Below are positions 1 through 9,646 of a stretch of DNA of 64,000 nucleotides, piece after piece. Numbering within the stretch: position 1 is the stretch's first letter; each line of letters begins with the position of its first letter. Both the position numbers and the translations under genes were made by a program. The DNA lies in contig CALCKX010000083.1 in NCBI GenBank assembly GCA_937966115.1, positions 28,342-92,341 on the forward strand. The letters are read 5' to 3'. The notes beneath the pieces are model-generated. The model had not been told where the DNA came from and made no database searches. It saw only the letters and a program-made list of their open reading frames with translations. The DNA is from an uncultured Chloracidobacterium sp. Its GTDB lineage: Bacteria > Acidobacteriota > Blastocatellia > Chloracidobacteriales > Chloracidobacteriaceae.

Positions 1-964
1 TTTGGATGAAGGATAAGAGCTGTTTGAAGGGGCTGCCCTGTTCCACCATTCGGTCAATCGCTTGAAGGAGAAACTCCCTGGCGGCCGGATTTTCGCTCAC
101 GGTGACGAGCAGCTTGTTGAGCGCCTCGATCAGCGCCGTAATCTGTCCGATGTCTTCGACCTTGGGAATGCGATCCACGAGCTTTGCGAGCGTTTCATCC
201 AACCCGATGGTTTTGCCCAGGTCGGTCGGAAGCGTGCCAACCGCGTCCTTGGCCGCCTGCGCGACTCGATAGACGGCGTAGCTGGCATTGGAAACCGGAC
301 GGCCCGTTCCGAATGGCGAATCGAGTCCGGGCGGCGAATCCGGCGCGGCGTCTCTGGTCGGCGCGCCGGGGCGCGGGGCGCCCGGGCGCCCCGCTGGCGC
401 GGCGGCCGGCGCTTTGAACGACGTTCCGCGCTTGGCGTGGGCTTCTTGCACAATCGCGCGAATGCGCTCGATGTAGGCCGCCGCGTCGGGCGAGTCCGTC
501 GCCGGCGCGGTCGGTCCGGCGGGCGGCTCGCTTTGGCGAGTCGCCAGGGCCTTGGCGAGATTGAACAGCTCCTCCAGCGCCGGCAAGTCCATAATCGGCA
601 AGAGGTCCACCCGCGCCGTGAGCGGCTTGGGCACTGCCGGCGGCGTGAACTCCAGCGCCAGCTCGCCGTGCAGGGTATCGGCCGGCTTCGCGCTCAGGCG
701 CACGCCGCGGTAATCCAGGCGGTCAAGCACGTCCGATTGCAGGCCGCGCGCCCAGAGAATGAAGCGCTGGTCGGTCAGGATAACGTAGTCGTGCAGGGTC
801 AACCCGCCAACTCGCTTGCCGTCGCCATCGAAAACAATGCCGTCAAAGAGCGCGATGACCACCTCGTCCGGCTCGCGGTGATATCGGAAGAATTCCTCGA
901 CGTGTTTTCGCTCGACATTTTTACCGATATAAGGAACGGGCAACTCCAGCGCGACGTTGGCCAT
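1..964 (-). CDS. Unknown protein with PH-like domain, 3' end outside window (chlorosome operon)
   Basis: This gene is absent from the ORF track because it has no stop in the window. I translated 321 codons from ATG at 964, preceded by a good ribosome site (TTTGAGGAGAAACGACG). Residues about 15-115 (...LTLHDYVILTDQRFILWARG...) look like a bacterial PH (bPH) fold with the usual 'LTDQR' turn. An acidic/helical stretch follows to about 190, then a Pro/Ala/Gly-rich linker to about 225, then amphipathic helices (DETLAKLVDRIPKVEDIGQ). No signal peptide or transmembrane span is seen. It is the last visible gene of the bchG-arsA-csmA series, 121 nt after csmA on the same strand, so a chlorosome or baseplate role is possible. 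That is inference from context; I do not recognise the family beyond the PH-like part. Confidence 0.8.
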   Translation of the reverse strand, partial: MANVALELPVPYIGKNVERKHVEEFFRYHREPDEVVIALFDGIVFDGDGKRVGGLTLHDYVILTDQRFILWARGLQSDVLDRLDYRGVRLSAKPADTLHGELALEFTPPAVPKPLTARVDLLPIMDLPALEELFNLAKALATRQSEPPAGPTAPATDSPDAAAYIERIRAIVQEAHAKRGTSFKAPAAAPAGRPGAPRPGAPTRDAAPDSPPGLDSPFGTGRPVSNASYAVYRVAQAAKDAVGTLPTDLGKTIGLDETLAKLVDRIPKVEDIGQITALIEALNKLLVTVSENPAAREFLLQAIDRMVEQGSPFKQLLSFIQ

Positions 965-1085
965 CGTCGTTTCTCCTCAAACCGCCTGAGCTGGGCGTAT
1001 GTGTAATGTCGTTGGGAAAACGGAGAGCCGGGCGGCGCGCCGCTATCGCTGTGCGCCAGACGCCAAGCTCCCCGCGAGCGCGCTC

Positions 1086-1316
1086 CTAGCCCTCGGCCGT
1101 GAAGCGAGACGCTGTGGTTTTTCCTGCCGGAGCGGTCGCGCCCATGCTGCGCCGAGCGCCGCCGCCGTCGTACAGGTTGTCGAACATGCGTCCTTGAATG
1201 CGGTCGAAGTTGTAAGCGATGGCCCGGTAAATGTCGCCAACGAGGTTGATGTGGCCTTCAAGGTTGATCTCGCCAATTTCGACGATGGAGTCAACGACTT
1301 TTTTGAACTGACCCAT
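1086..1316 (-). CDS. csmA: Chlorosome baseplate protein CsmA
   Basis: This 76-residue protein should form the paracrystalline chlorosome baseplate and bind bacteriochlorophyll a. The core VVDSIVEIGEINLEGHINLVG aligns by eye with chlorobial CsmA (...FEVMVEGHWETVG...), keeping Glu-Gly-His-x3-Val-Gly. His22 corresponds to the known pigment-ligand histidine. A glycine-rich stretch follows (YDGGGARRSMG), then a tail (AGKTTASRF) resembling the C-terminal propeptide removed in green sulfur bacteria (TKAVTSKF). The Trp next to the His in Chlorobi is Ile here. An upstream GGAGGA about 9 nt before ATG supports the start. It lies 171 nt downstream of the ArsA-type gene. Identification rests on motif alignment, with length typical for the family. 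Confidence 0.88.
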   Translation of the reverse strand: MGQFKKVVDSIVEIGEINLEGHINLVGDIYRAIAYNFDRIQGRMFDNLYDGGGARRSMGATAPAGKTTASRFTAEG

Positions 1317-1487
1317 AGTGACAAGTCCTCCGAAGTTCGGATGGAAAGGAAGTGAGCTGAACTTTGGGGACGTAAACCAGGCGCGTCGTCAGCCGTGCTG
1401 CCCGCAGCTCGTTCAAAGCCGCCTGCGCGGCGGAAGCGCGACTTGGCTCCGCTCGCGGGCATCGGCGCGACAGCCCTTGACGGCGCT

Positions 1488-2675
1488 TCAGCCAACGCCG
1501 ACCGGGGCTTCAAAGCAAATACTCAGCCACTCGTTCTGATACTCGGCATGACTCGGCTCGAGACCGATCATCGAAGTGGGCAGGCCCACCATGCGCCGCT
1601 GGTTGCCGATTTGGATGACCAGCTCATCGCCGGCAATCCACGTTTCGAGCCGATCCGGCTCCAGAAACGGCAGGCGAATGCGAATCCGGCAGTCCTGCTC
1701 CGATTTGCACATTTCAAAAGGACGCTCGTCGTAAAGCCGCGCGGACGGATCGCTGTCCCCGAACAGGTCGCGCCCCAGCGTTCGCAGACGGTCAATGCCG
1801 ACGACTTCCGAACCGTACATCGGCGCGCGCAGGATTGGCAATGGCTGAAACGAGTCCTCGATTTCCGCCAAATAGCGCTGCTGCACGCCTTTCCAGCCTT
1901 CCAGGAAGCCGCTGTCCTCATGCGCCGGCAGAAGCCGGTTGACCACGATGCTGTCCGAAAGCAGCCCGTATAGGTTCAGGTACGTCAGCGCCCGCTTGGA
2001 TTCCTTGATGGCCATTTTCTCAGCGTTCATCACCAAGCGCACTGTCGTGGTCGTCCCGTCACAGAGGATGTCATGCATGACCTCCAGATTGCGGAACATG
2101 CGGTCAACTTCCGAAAAGACTTTTTCCGAAGCCATGTACTTCCGCAGCCCCGGCGTGGCATTGGCCAGCGGGCGCACAATCGGGCGCACAATCGAGCTTT
2201 CCAGCCCGCGGACCAGCCGCATGACCCAGCTCAGCGTTTGCGGCATCGAGAGCAGGCGCAGCGTCTCGCCAGTCGGCGCGGCATCCACCACGAGCAAGTC
2301 ATAGTCGCCGCTTTCGCGGTATTTGCGAATGCGCGTCAAGCTGAACAGCTCTTCCATGCCGGGCAGAATGGCGGATTCGTCCGCGAGGACGCCGTCCACC
2401 CCCTGGCCGGCTAGGATTTCGGCGAAGTGCGCCCGCACGATGCCCCAGTTTTCTTCCAAGTCCTGGTAGACGTTGGTTTCGAGCGCATCGAGCTGGTCGG
2501 CGACGCGCAGCGGCTCAGGTCCAAGCGGAATGTCGAGCGAATCGGAGAGGCTGTGGGCTGGGTCGGTGCTCATGACAAGCGTGCGCAAGCCGCGCTCGGC
2601 GGCCAGCAGCGCGGTCGCCGCGGCCACGCTCGTTTTTCCTACCCCGCCTTTGCCAGTGTAGATAATGATTCTCAT
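1488..2675 (-). CDS. ArsA/Get3-family ATPase with C-terminal HSP20-like domain (Get3d type)
   Basis: This is a 395-residue cytosolic P-loop ATPase of the ArsA/Get3 (SIMIBI) class. Residues 8-15 hold the deviant Walker A GKGGVGKT, followed by switch I STDPAHSLSDS near residue 36 and the Walker-B-like LLVVDAAPTGETLRLL near 127. The last ~65 residues (RIRIRLPFLEPDRLETWIAGDELVIQIG...) read as an alpha-crystallin/HSP20-like beta domain, as in the Get3d subgroup of phototrophs. The zinc CxxC motif of eukaryotic Get3 and the second ATPase half of E. coli ArsA are both absent. It sits between bchG and csmA on the same strand, with 72 nt to bchG. A role in handling hydrophobic proteins or pigments during chlorosome assembly is inferred; arsenite export is unlikely because no arsB or arsR is present. 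Confidence 0.85.
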   Translation of the reverse strand: MRIIIYTGKGGVGKTSVAAATALLAAERGLRTLVMSTDPAHSLSDSLDIPLGPEPLRVADQLDALETNVYQDLEENWGIVRAHFAEILAGQGVDGVLADESAILPGMEELFSLTRIRKYRESGDYDLLVVDAAPTGETLRLLSMPQTLSWVMRLVRGLESSIVRPIVRPLANATPGLRKYMASEKVFSEVDRMFRNLEVMHDILCDGTTTTVRLVMNAEKMAIKESKRALTYLNLYGLLSDSIVVNRLLPAHEDSGFLEGWKGVQQRYLAEIEDSFQPLPILRAPMYGSEVVGIDRLRTLGRDLFGDSDPSARLYDERPFEMCKSEQDCRIRIRLPFLEPDRLETWIAGDELVIQIGNQRRMVGLPTSMIGLEPSHAEYQNEWLSICFEAPVGVG

Positions 2676-2747
2676 GCGTTCCGTCTTTTCGTCTTGCGCA
2701 AGACTGCGCCTGGGCGCGCGCCGCGCAGGTCGTCCGTGATGAGCGAG

Positions 2748-3725
2748 TCAGCGAATGGCAATCGCATACGCCATCATGCCCAGCACGTAGAGGGTTGTGC
2801 CCGTCGCGTTGTACCACGGCGCGCGGGCTTCGGGGTCGCGAATGAGCTTGACCTGGAGCGGAAGCTGCGCCGCGAGCAGCCCCATCAGGACAGCTGCCCA
2901 AACCCATTCTCCATACCACCCGAGCAAGCCCACGCAGAGCAGTTGAGGAATGTTCATCACGTAGCAGGCGACGCGCGCCGCGCGCGGAATGCCAAGCTGC
3001 ACCGGCACGGAGCGAATCCCCAGGGCGGTGTCGCCAGACACGCTTTTGAAATCGTTGAGCGTCATAATGCCGTGGGCCCCGACGCTGTAGAGCACCGCGC
3101 CGGCAATGCTGGCCGGAGGAAACGCCCCGGAAACCGCCAGGCAGCCGGTCGCCCAGGCGACGCCTTCATAGGCGAAGCTCACCAGCCCGTTGCCAAGCCA
3201 GCCGTTGCGCTTGCCCCGCGCCGGCGGGGCGCTGTAAAGCAGCGACATCACAAAGGCGGCCACGGTAATCGCCAGCACTTTCCACCCGCCCACCGCCCAC
3301 GCCATGGCGAAGGACGCCGCCGTCAGGAGCGCGCACAGCAGCAGCCCCTGCGCTTCGGTGATGCGCCCGGATGGAAACGGGCGCTGCGGCTCGTTCAAGC
3401 GATCCACTTCCCGGTCGCAGTAATCGTTCATCACCTGCGACATCGAGCACATGAGCGGCCCGGCCAGGATTGCGCCTAGAAACAAGCTCCAGAGGAACTC
3501 GCCGGTTGGGGCCGCGCCGCTGCTGACCGCTCCGCACAGAAACGCCCACATCGGCGCAAACCAGGTGAGCGGCTTCATCAATTCAAGCGCGGCGCGCCAG
3601 AAATCAGCTTGCGAAGGCGCGAGCGGCACGGAATAAGCTTGCGGCGCGTATTGGTTGGACATGGGCGTTGGCGACCGGCTCGGCGACTGACGCGATGTCA
3701 GCCTGAAAGGCATTGGCTTGAGCAT
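2748..3725 (-). CDS. bchG: Bacteriochlorophyll synthase (UbiA prenyltransferase, BchG/ChlG group)
   Basis: This 325-residue polytopic membrane enzyme esterifies (bacterio)chlorophyllide with an isoprenoid diphosphate, the last step of the pigment pathway. The first Asp motif NDYCDREVDRLNEPQRPFPSG near residue 113 and AYEGVAWATG near 190 are hallmarks of the ChlG/BchG group, and the second Asp motif is LNDFKSVSGD. About nine hydrophobic segments are visible. The ATG at 3725 has a purine-rich site (GGAAGGGAAA) upstream; an internal ATG at 3662 (MSNQY) has none. It is the first gene of the cluster running toward arsA and csmA, so photopigment and antenna genes are probably co-transcribed. BchG (BChl a) and BchK (BChl c) cannot be firmly separated by eye; the neighbours allow either. 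Confidence 0.85.
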   Translation of the reverse strand: MLKPMPFRLTSRQSPSRSPTPMSNQYAPQAYSVPLAPSQADFWRAALELMKPLTWFAPMWAFLCGAVSSGAAPTGEFLWSLFLGAILAGPLMCSMSQVMNDYCDREVDRLNEPQRPFPSGRITEAQGLLLCALLTAASFAMAWAVGGWKVLAITVAAFVMSLLYSAPPARGKRNGWLGNGLVSFAYEGVAWATGCLAVSGAFPPASIAGAVLYSVGAHGIMTLNDFKSVSGDTALGIRSVPVQLGIPRAARVACYVMNIPQLLCVGLLGWYGEWVWAAVLMGLLAAQLPLQVKLIRDPEARAPWYNATGTTLYVLGMMAYAIAIR

Positions 3726-3803
3726 CGGGACGTTTCCCTTCCAACTTCGCTCATGGCGTAGCTGACTGCAACGGAAACTTTGTCGGTCGAAAGGTTTTCG
3801 CCA

Positions 3804-3817
3804 AACGTGCTAACGTT
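3804..3817. promoter_or_regulatory. Inverted repeat in the divergent bchG/dacB promoter region
   Basis: AACGT-GCTA-ACGTT has perfect 5-bp arms around a 4-bp centre, about midway between the divergent bchG and dacB starts. It abuts a possible dacB promoter, TTGCCC at 3816-3821 and TAGAAA at 3840-3845 with an 18-bp spacer. It could be a regulator site, but it is not the TGT-N12-ACA form of PpsR/CrtJ sites and no binding protein is known. Confidence 0.3.
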
Positions 3818-3920
3818 GCCCAGCGCGTTGGCGCCGCGCTAGAAAGCCCCGCGCCGGAACGAAGCCCGCGCCGGGCGAGGGGCGCGCGATCCAGTATCGA
3901 AACCACTGTGAAGAAAAGAG

Positions 3921-5513
3921 ATGCCTAATCAACCGTGGCGGATGCGAAGCGTTCTGGGGGCGGCGCTCATCGGCGGCTGGCTGTCCCTGTCGCCGCCGGC
4001 GGACGCGCAGCGCGCCGGCGCGCCGCCAAAGGTCGCCGCGCCCGCCCGGGCGGACGCGCCGCTCCAGGCGCTAGCGGAAAGCCTTGCCGGCCGGCCGGCC
4101 CTGCAGGGCGCGCGCCTCGGCATTCGCGTCGAGGACGCCGAAACCGGCGCCGTGCTGGCGGATGTCGGTGGCGACAAGCGCTTTCTGCCGGCTTCAAACA
4201 TGAAGCTGCTGACCACCGCCGCCGCGCTCGACGCGCTGGGCCCTGATTTTCGCGTCCGCACGTCGGTTTACGCCGCCGCGCCGGACGCCAACGGCGTCGT
4301 GGCGGGCGACCTGACGCTGGTCGGGCGCGGCGACCCGACCATTTCGAGTCGCTTCAACGCGGATAAGAAGGACGCCCGCCTGACGCCGCTCGAAAATCTC
4401 GCCGACCAGGTGGCGGCGGCGGGCGTCAAGGAGGTCGCCGGCGATATCGTCGGGGATGAAAGCTACTTTCGCGCGCTGCCGCTCGGCGACGGGTGGGGCT
4501 GGGACGACCTGCAGTGGTACTACGGCGCGGAAGTCAGCGCGCTTTCCGTCGCCGACAATCATGTGACGCTGACCGTGACGCCGACGCGCCCAGGCGAGCC
4601 GCCCCAGGCGACGCTCGCGCCGGCGACAAGCTATGTGACCGTGCGCAATGGCGCGACGACCGCGGCCGGCAAGGACGCGGATACCTTTGGGCTGCGCCGG
4701 GGCTTGGCCGACAATGACATCGAGCTTTACGGCCTGCTGCCGGCCAACGGCGGACGGGAGCTGGGCGTCGCCGTCCACGATCCGGCGCGGTTTGCGGCGC
4801 ATCTGTTTCGGGACATGCTTTTGCGGCGCGGCATCGTCGTCCGGGGCGGCGCCCGGCGCGCCGACGCCAACCTGCGCCAGCGGCAGCCGCTCGACACGGA
4901 AAAGCTCGCGGAAATCGCCTTCATCGAGTCGCCGCCGCTTTCGGTCTGGGCGCGGACGACAAACAAGGTCAGCTCCAACCTTTTCGCCGAGCTGCTCTTG
5001 CGCCACTTGGGCAAGCTGCGCGGCCCAGCCGACAAGGACGCTGACGCCGCCGGATGCGAGGTCGTCGCCGATTTCATGCAGCGGGTCGGCGCGCCGGTCG
5101 CCGAGTTGAAAATCCGCGACGGCTCGGGCCTGTCGCGCCTCGACAACGTCACGCCGGCGGCGCTGACAGCGTTGCTGCGTTATATGCGCAAGCATCCGGC
5201 CTGGGACGTCTTCTATGACTCGCTGCCGATTGCCGGCAAGGACGGCACGCTGCGCAGCCGCATGAAGGACACGCGGGCCGCCGACAACCTGCGCGCCAAG
5301 ACCGGCACGCTGGATGACGTGAGCGCGCTGGCAGGCTACGTCGTCGCCGCCAACGGGCGCGTTCTCGTCTTCAGCTTCGTGGCCAATCACCTCAACACGG
5401 CGCGGACGGCCGGCGTCGCCGCCGGCGACGACCTCGGCAAGGCGCTGGCGGAATACGCCGGCGCCGCGGTCGGCGACGAGCCGCCGCCAGAAAGGAAGCC
5501 GGAAAGGAAATGA
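3921..5513 (+). CDS. dacB: D-alanyl-D-alanine carboxypeptidase/endopeptidase, PBP4 type (peptidase S13)
   Basis: This is a 530-residue exported penicillin-binding protein that trims D-Ala from peptidoglycan stem peptides and cleaves cross-links. Residues 1-30 form a signal peptide (RMRSVLGAALIGGWL...ADA). The catalytic triad motifs are in order: SxxK as Ser92-Asn-Met-Lys95, the SxN motif in KVSSNLF near residue 353, and KTG at Lys460 (AKTGTLDDVSALAGY). The long insert between SxxK and SxN is typical of class C DacB, and the length is normal. It is followed 4 nt later by a small membrane-protein gene and then mpl, giving a peptidoglycan-turnover operon. Confidence 0.9.
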   Translation: MPNQPWRMRSVLGAALIGGWLSLSPPADAQRAGAPPKVAAPARADAPLQALAESLAGRPALQGARLGIRVEDAETGAVLADVGGDKRFLPASNMKLLTTAAALDALGPDFRVRTSVYAAAPDANGVVAGDLTLVGRGDPTISSRFNADKKDARLTPLENLADQVAAAGVKEVAGDIVGDESYFRALPLGDGWGWDDLQWYYGAEVSALSVADNHVTLTVTPTRPGEPPQATLAPATSYVTVRNGATTAAGKDADTFGLRRGLADNDIELYGLLPANGGRELGVAVHDPARFAAHLFRDMLLRRGIVVRGGARRADANLRQRQPLDTEKLAEIAFIESPPLSVWARTTNKVSSNLFAELLLRHLGKLRGPADKDADAAGCEVVADFMQRVGAPVAELKIRDGSGLSRLDNVTPAALTALLRYMRKHPAWDVFYDSLPIAGKDGTLRSRMKDTRAADNLRAKTGTLDDVSALAGYVVAANGRVLVFSFVANHLNTARTAGVAAGDDLGKALAEYAGAAVGDEPPPERKPERK

Positions 5514-5517
5514 CGGC

Positions 5518-5871
5518 ATGCTGACGCGCAAGATGACGGCGCTCTGGCTGGTCGCCGGCTGTAGCCTCGGCGCGACCGCCTTCGCCCTGGGCGTGGTCGC
5601 CGGGCAGGCGCTCTCGGCGCGCGCCGCGCAAGGGGCGATTCAGCAGGCGCTTGGCGGTCGTTACGACCGCAGCCGAATTCGCATCCGGCGCGTTTTGCCG
5701 GGCTTTTCGCCAAACGACGCCATTGTCGAGGCGCAGATTGACGCGACGTTCAAGTTCACTCGCGCGGCCCAGGGCTGGCAGGCGACCGAGGTTCGGCTGA
5801 CTGACCGCGACTGGCGACGGCTCGACGCCCTGACCCGCGAGCTGGCGCAAGCCCCCGCCGCGCAACCCTAA
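5518..5871 (+). CDS. Small membrane-anchored protein of unknown function
   Basis: This 117-residue protein has one N-terminal hydrophobic segment (MTALWLVAGCSLGATAFALGVVAGQAL), either an uncleaved anchor or a signal peptide, then a mixed domain (SRIRIRRVLPGFSPNDAIVEAQIDATFKF...). I do not recognise the family. It lies 4 nt after dacB and 4 nt before mpl, so the three genes are almost certainly co-transcribed, which points to a periplasmic envelope role. The tight spacing and normal codon use support a real gene. Confidence 0.65.
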   Translation: MLTRKMTALWLVAGCSLGATAFALGVVAGQALSARAAQGAIQQALGGRYDRSRIRIRRVLPGFSPNDAIVEAQIDATFKFTRAAQGWQATEVRLTDRDWRRLDALTRELAQAPAAQP

Positions 5872-5875
5872 CGCC

Positions 5876-7309
<1,434 letters not shown>

Positions 7310-7320
7310 GCCGGCGCGCG

Positions 7321-8856
7321 TCAGGGATGGCCCGGCGCTGACCGCTTGCGCGTCGCGAGATAGATATCCCCGTCGGAAAAGCTCGCGACGAGCTTCATCT
7401 CCGCGACCGTCCGGAGCTTTTCAACCAGTTCCCGACAGTCGCCGCGATAGGCGCGGTCGAAGCGCAGAACATAGGCCGTCCCTTCCTCGGGCCACGAGGC
7501 TCGAACGCGAAAGGGCAAGTGCGCAGCCGGCAGGTCGGCAAGGAAGTGCAGCGCCTCCGGATCGTTAGCATAGAGCGGATGCCCGGCGAAGTCGTCGCGA
7601 TGTCGAGCGATATGGCGAATTAACGCCCCCTGTTGCCAGTGCCGACCGTGGTAGCCCTGTCCATCGGCGCGCGTTTCCAGGACCAGCGTAGCCGCCGCCA
7701 GGGCGGGCTGCGTGAGCCAGGCGAGGATGCCCGCCCCGAGCGCTACCCGCTGAAGGCGTTTTGGAACGTGACGCTCAAACCCCGGAGAGAGCGCTCGGGC
7801 GACGAAAAACAGCAAGATAATCGCGAGCGGCGTGAAGGCAGGCGCTAAAAGGCGGCTGTCAATCGGATCATACGCGACAAAGGTCGAGGACAATAAAATG
7901 AACGCAAAGTAAGCGAGGCAGAAAAGGCACAGCGATAGAAGCGGGAAGCGCTTATCCGAGAAGCAAGCGTAGGTTGCGTAAAGCAGAAAAATGAAAAGAC
8001 CCGGAGCCAGTGGCCAGAGGAATGGGAAGTGGTCTTGGCATAGGAAAAGCGGAAGCATGAACCAAGCGGCGATGGTATTGGAAAAAAGAGCGACGCTTTC
8101 TTGAAAATCGAGCGACGGCGAGACTCTTGGCCCGAATGGCGAGCCGGATATCGCGTAGTTTCTGAGAGCCCAAAATAAAACTGGCGACAATGAAATAGAG
8201 GCCGCCAATGAGACGCTTTTGAGCAACGCCGGTCGCTGCCTGTGGTGGATGAGCGCCAAAATCGCCAAGTTCGACGCTGCCAAGGTCAGGCCCGCATAGC
8301 GCGTAAGGCTGGCCAAGCCGGCAAGCGTCGAGAATGAAGCGAGAGCGCAAAGGGAAGGTTGCCTGGCGTAGACGCAAGTCAGCCATAAGCTTGATACAAG
8401 CAGAGAGATGAATAAAAGCTCGCTCCAGGCGAATAGGGCGACCCACAGGAGCGGAACGCTCAAAAGCGTTGAAAGCGAGGCGGCGAAGGCGAGCGCGGCC
8501 GACCGCGTCGTCTCAAAGGCCAGCTTTCCCGAGAGATATGTCAAAAAGCCGAAAAGCGCGACATTGATCAGGGCGGGCGCCGCGACCGGAGCGATTTGGA
8601 AAAGAAAGGCGACGAAAGCGATGGCGAGCGGGTAAAGCGGCGGCTGCGAGACCAGCGGCTCGGCGCGGTGCGTGGTCAGGCCAAGCCCAGCGAGCGCGTT
8701 CTTGGCGACCGCCAGATAGCCAACCGAGTCAGGGGAAAGCCCGATGCCGCGCGGCGCGAGCGCCAGCCAAAGCAGCCCCGCCCCGCCCAAGCCGAGCGCG
8801 GCCAGCCCTAGCTCCTGGCGCCGCGACAACGTTGAGGGCGAAGCGATGGCGGACAT
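7321..8856 (-). CDS. Polytopic GT-C-type glycosyltransferase-like membrane protein
   Basis: The ORF track extends this frame to 9330, but that part overlaps the HAD gene and is Arg/Pro/Ser shadow sequence. The plausible start is ATG at 8856 (MSAIASPST), giving 511 residues. About 11 hydrophobic segments run from residue 18 to 400. An early extracytoplasmic loop holds SPDSVGYLAVAKN, resembling the acidic first-loop motif of GT-C mannosyl/arabinosyl transferases (PMT/ArnT families), and the soluble C-terminal ~110 residues resemble the periplasmic end of such proteins. These enzymes move sugars from polyprenyl-phosphate carriers to glycans or proteins outside the membrane. The substrate is unknown and the start is only moderately supported. 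Confidence 0.65.
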   Translation of the reverse strand: MSAIASPSTLSRRQELGLAALGLGGAGLLWLALAPRGIGLSPDSVGYLAVAKNALAGLGLTTHRAEPLVSQPPLYPLAIAFVAFLFQIAPVAAPALINVALFGFLTYLSGKLAFETTRSAALAFAASLSTLLSVPLLWVALFAWSELLFISLLVSSLWLTCVYARQPSLCALASFSTLAGLASLTRYAGLTLAASNLAILALIHHRQRPALLKSVSLAASISLSPVLFWALRNYAISGSPFGPRVSPSLDFQESVALFSNTIAAWFMLPLFLCQDHFPFLWPLAPGLFIFLLYATYACFSDKRFPLLSLCLFCLAYFAFILLSSTFVAYDPIDSRLLAPAFTPLAIILLFFVARALSPGFERHVPKRLQRVALGAGILAWLTQPALAAATLVLETRADGQGYHGRHWQQGALIRHIARHRDDFAGHPLYANDPEALHFLADLPAAHLPFRVRASWPEEGTAYVLRFDRAYRGDCRELVEKLRTVAEMKLVASFSDGDIYLATRKRSAPGHP

Positions 8857-8905
8857 GGCGGCGGGAAGCGGCAAGGCTCGGGTTGGCCCGCTCTCGTGGC
8901 CGGCG

Positions 8906-9565
8906 CTAGGGCGCGAGATGCTCCAGGGCTTCCGCGAGCGATGAGAAAATCCGCGCGGCGCGCCGCCGGGCGTCCGGCGACGGCGCTTTGAAGTCGGGCA
9001 CCATGATGACGGCGACGCCGGCCGCATGCGCCGCGCAAACGCCCGGGTCCGAATCCTCAAAGGCCAGCGCTCGCTCCGGCGCGACGCCGAGCTTGGCGCA
9101 GGCGGCGAGGTAGATGTCGGGCGACGGCTTGGGCCGCGCCGCTTCATCGCCGGTGACGGCGAGGGGAAAGCGCCGGTCCAGCCCTGCGCGAGCGAGTCGC
9201 TCCAGCGCCGCCGGACGGTGGGTCGAGGTCGCCAAGGCTTTGGGCAGGCGCAGCGCGTCCGCTTTATCCAGCATCGCCCAGACGCCCGGCTTGACCGGGA
9301 TGGGCGCCTCGGCGAAGCAAACGCGCTCATAGTGAAGGACGCGCTCGTGAAAGGCCGGCATCGGCGCGACGTCGCCGAAATGGTCGAGAACGATCTGAAG
9401 CGCGTCGGCGCGCGAGCGCCCCACGAGTTGACCGTAAAACGTCGGCGTGATGCTGAAGCCGCAGTCGGCGGCGGCGCGCTGCCAGGAGCGACAGTAGATG
9501 GCTTCCGTGTCGAGCAGCAAGCCGTCCATGTCGAAAATGACGGCGGCGAAGTCGCTAAGCTTCAT
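8906..9565 (-). CDS. HAD-superfamily phosphatase/phosphoglucomutase-like hydrolase
   Basis: I moved the start from 9631 to ATG at 9565 (MKLSDFAAVIFDMDG), giving 219 residues, because HAD proteins begin just before the nucleophile motif. Motif I is FDMDGLLLDTE with the nucleophile Asp and acid Asp; motif III Lys is in ARPKPSPDIYL; motif IV is FEDSDPGVCAAHAAG. A helical cap lies at about residues 15-80. This is HAD subfamily IA, which includes beta-phosphoglucomutase, 2-deoxyglucose-6-phosphatase and other sugar-phosphate phosphatases. The exact substrate cannot be read from sequence. It lies 49 nt upstream of the GT-C-like gene on the same strand and diverges from gpsA. Confidence 0.8.
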   Translation of the reverse strand: MKLSDFAAVIFDMDGLLLDTEAIYCRSWQRAAADCGFSITPTFYGQLVGRSRADALQIVLDHFGDVAPMPAFHERVLHYERVCFAEAPIPVKPGVWAMLDKADALRLPKALATSTHRPAALERLARAGLDRRFPLAVTGDEAARPKPSPDIYLAACAKLGVAPERALAFEDSDPGVCAAHAAGVAVIMVPDFKAPSPDARRRAARIFSSLAEALEHLAP

Positions 9566-9646
9566 GGTGTAAGCATAACCATAAATCGTTACAATGCGGC
9601 AAGTCAGGACTGACGCAACGCCAAGAGCCAAGGAGCGCCTGCGCTT

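Noticed and set aside
375-392. 18-bp perfect palindrome GGGGCGCCCGGGCGCCCC as a regulatory site
   Set aside because: It lies in the Pro/Gly/Ala linker coding region, where GC-rich codons make such palindromes by chance.
1488-2675. Arsenical pump ATPase annotation
   Set aside because: Single ATPase half, HSP20-like tail and chlorosome neighbours; no arsB, arsR or arsC nearby.
8857-9330. N-terminal extension of the GT-C-like ORF in the track
   Set aside because: Overlaps the HAD gene in another frame and reads as Arg/Ser/Pro shadow without homology features.
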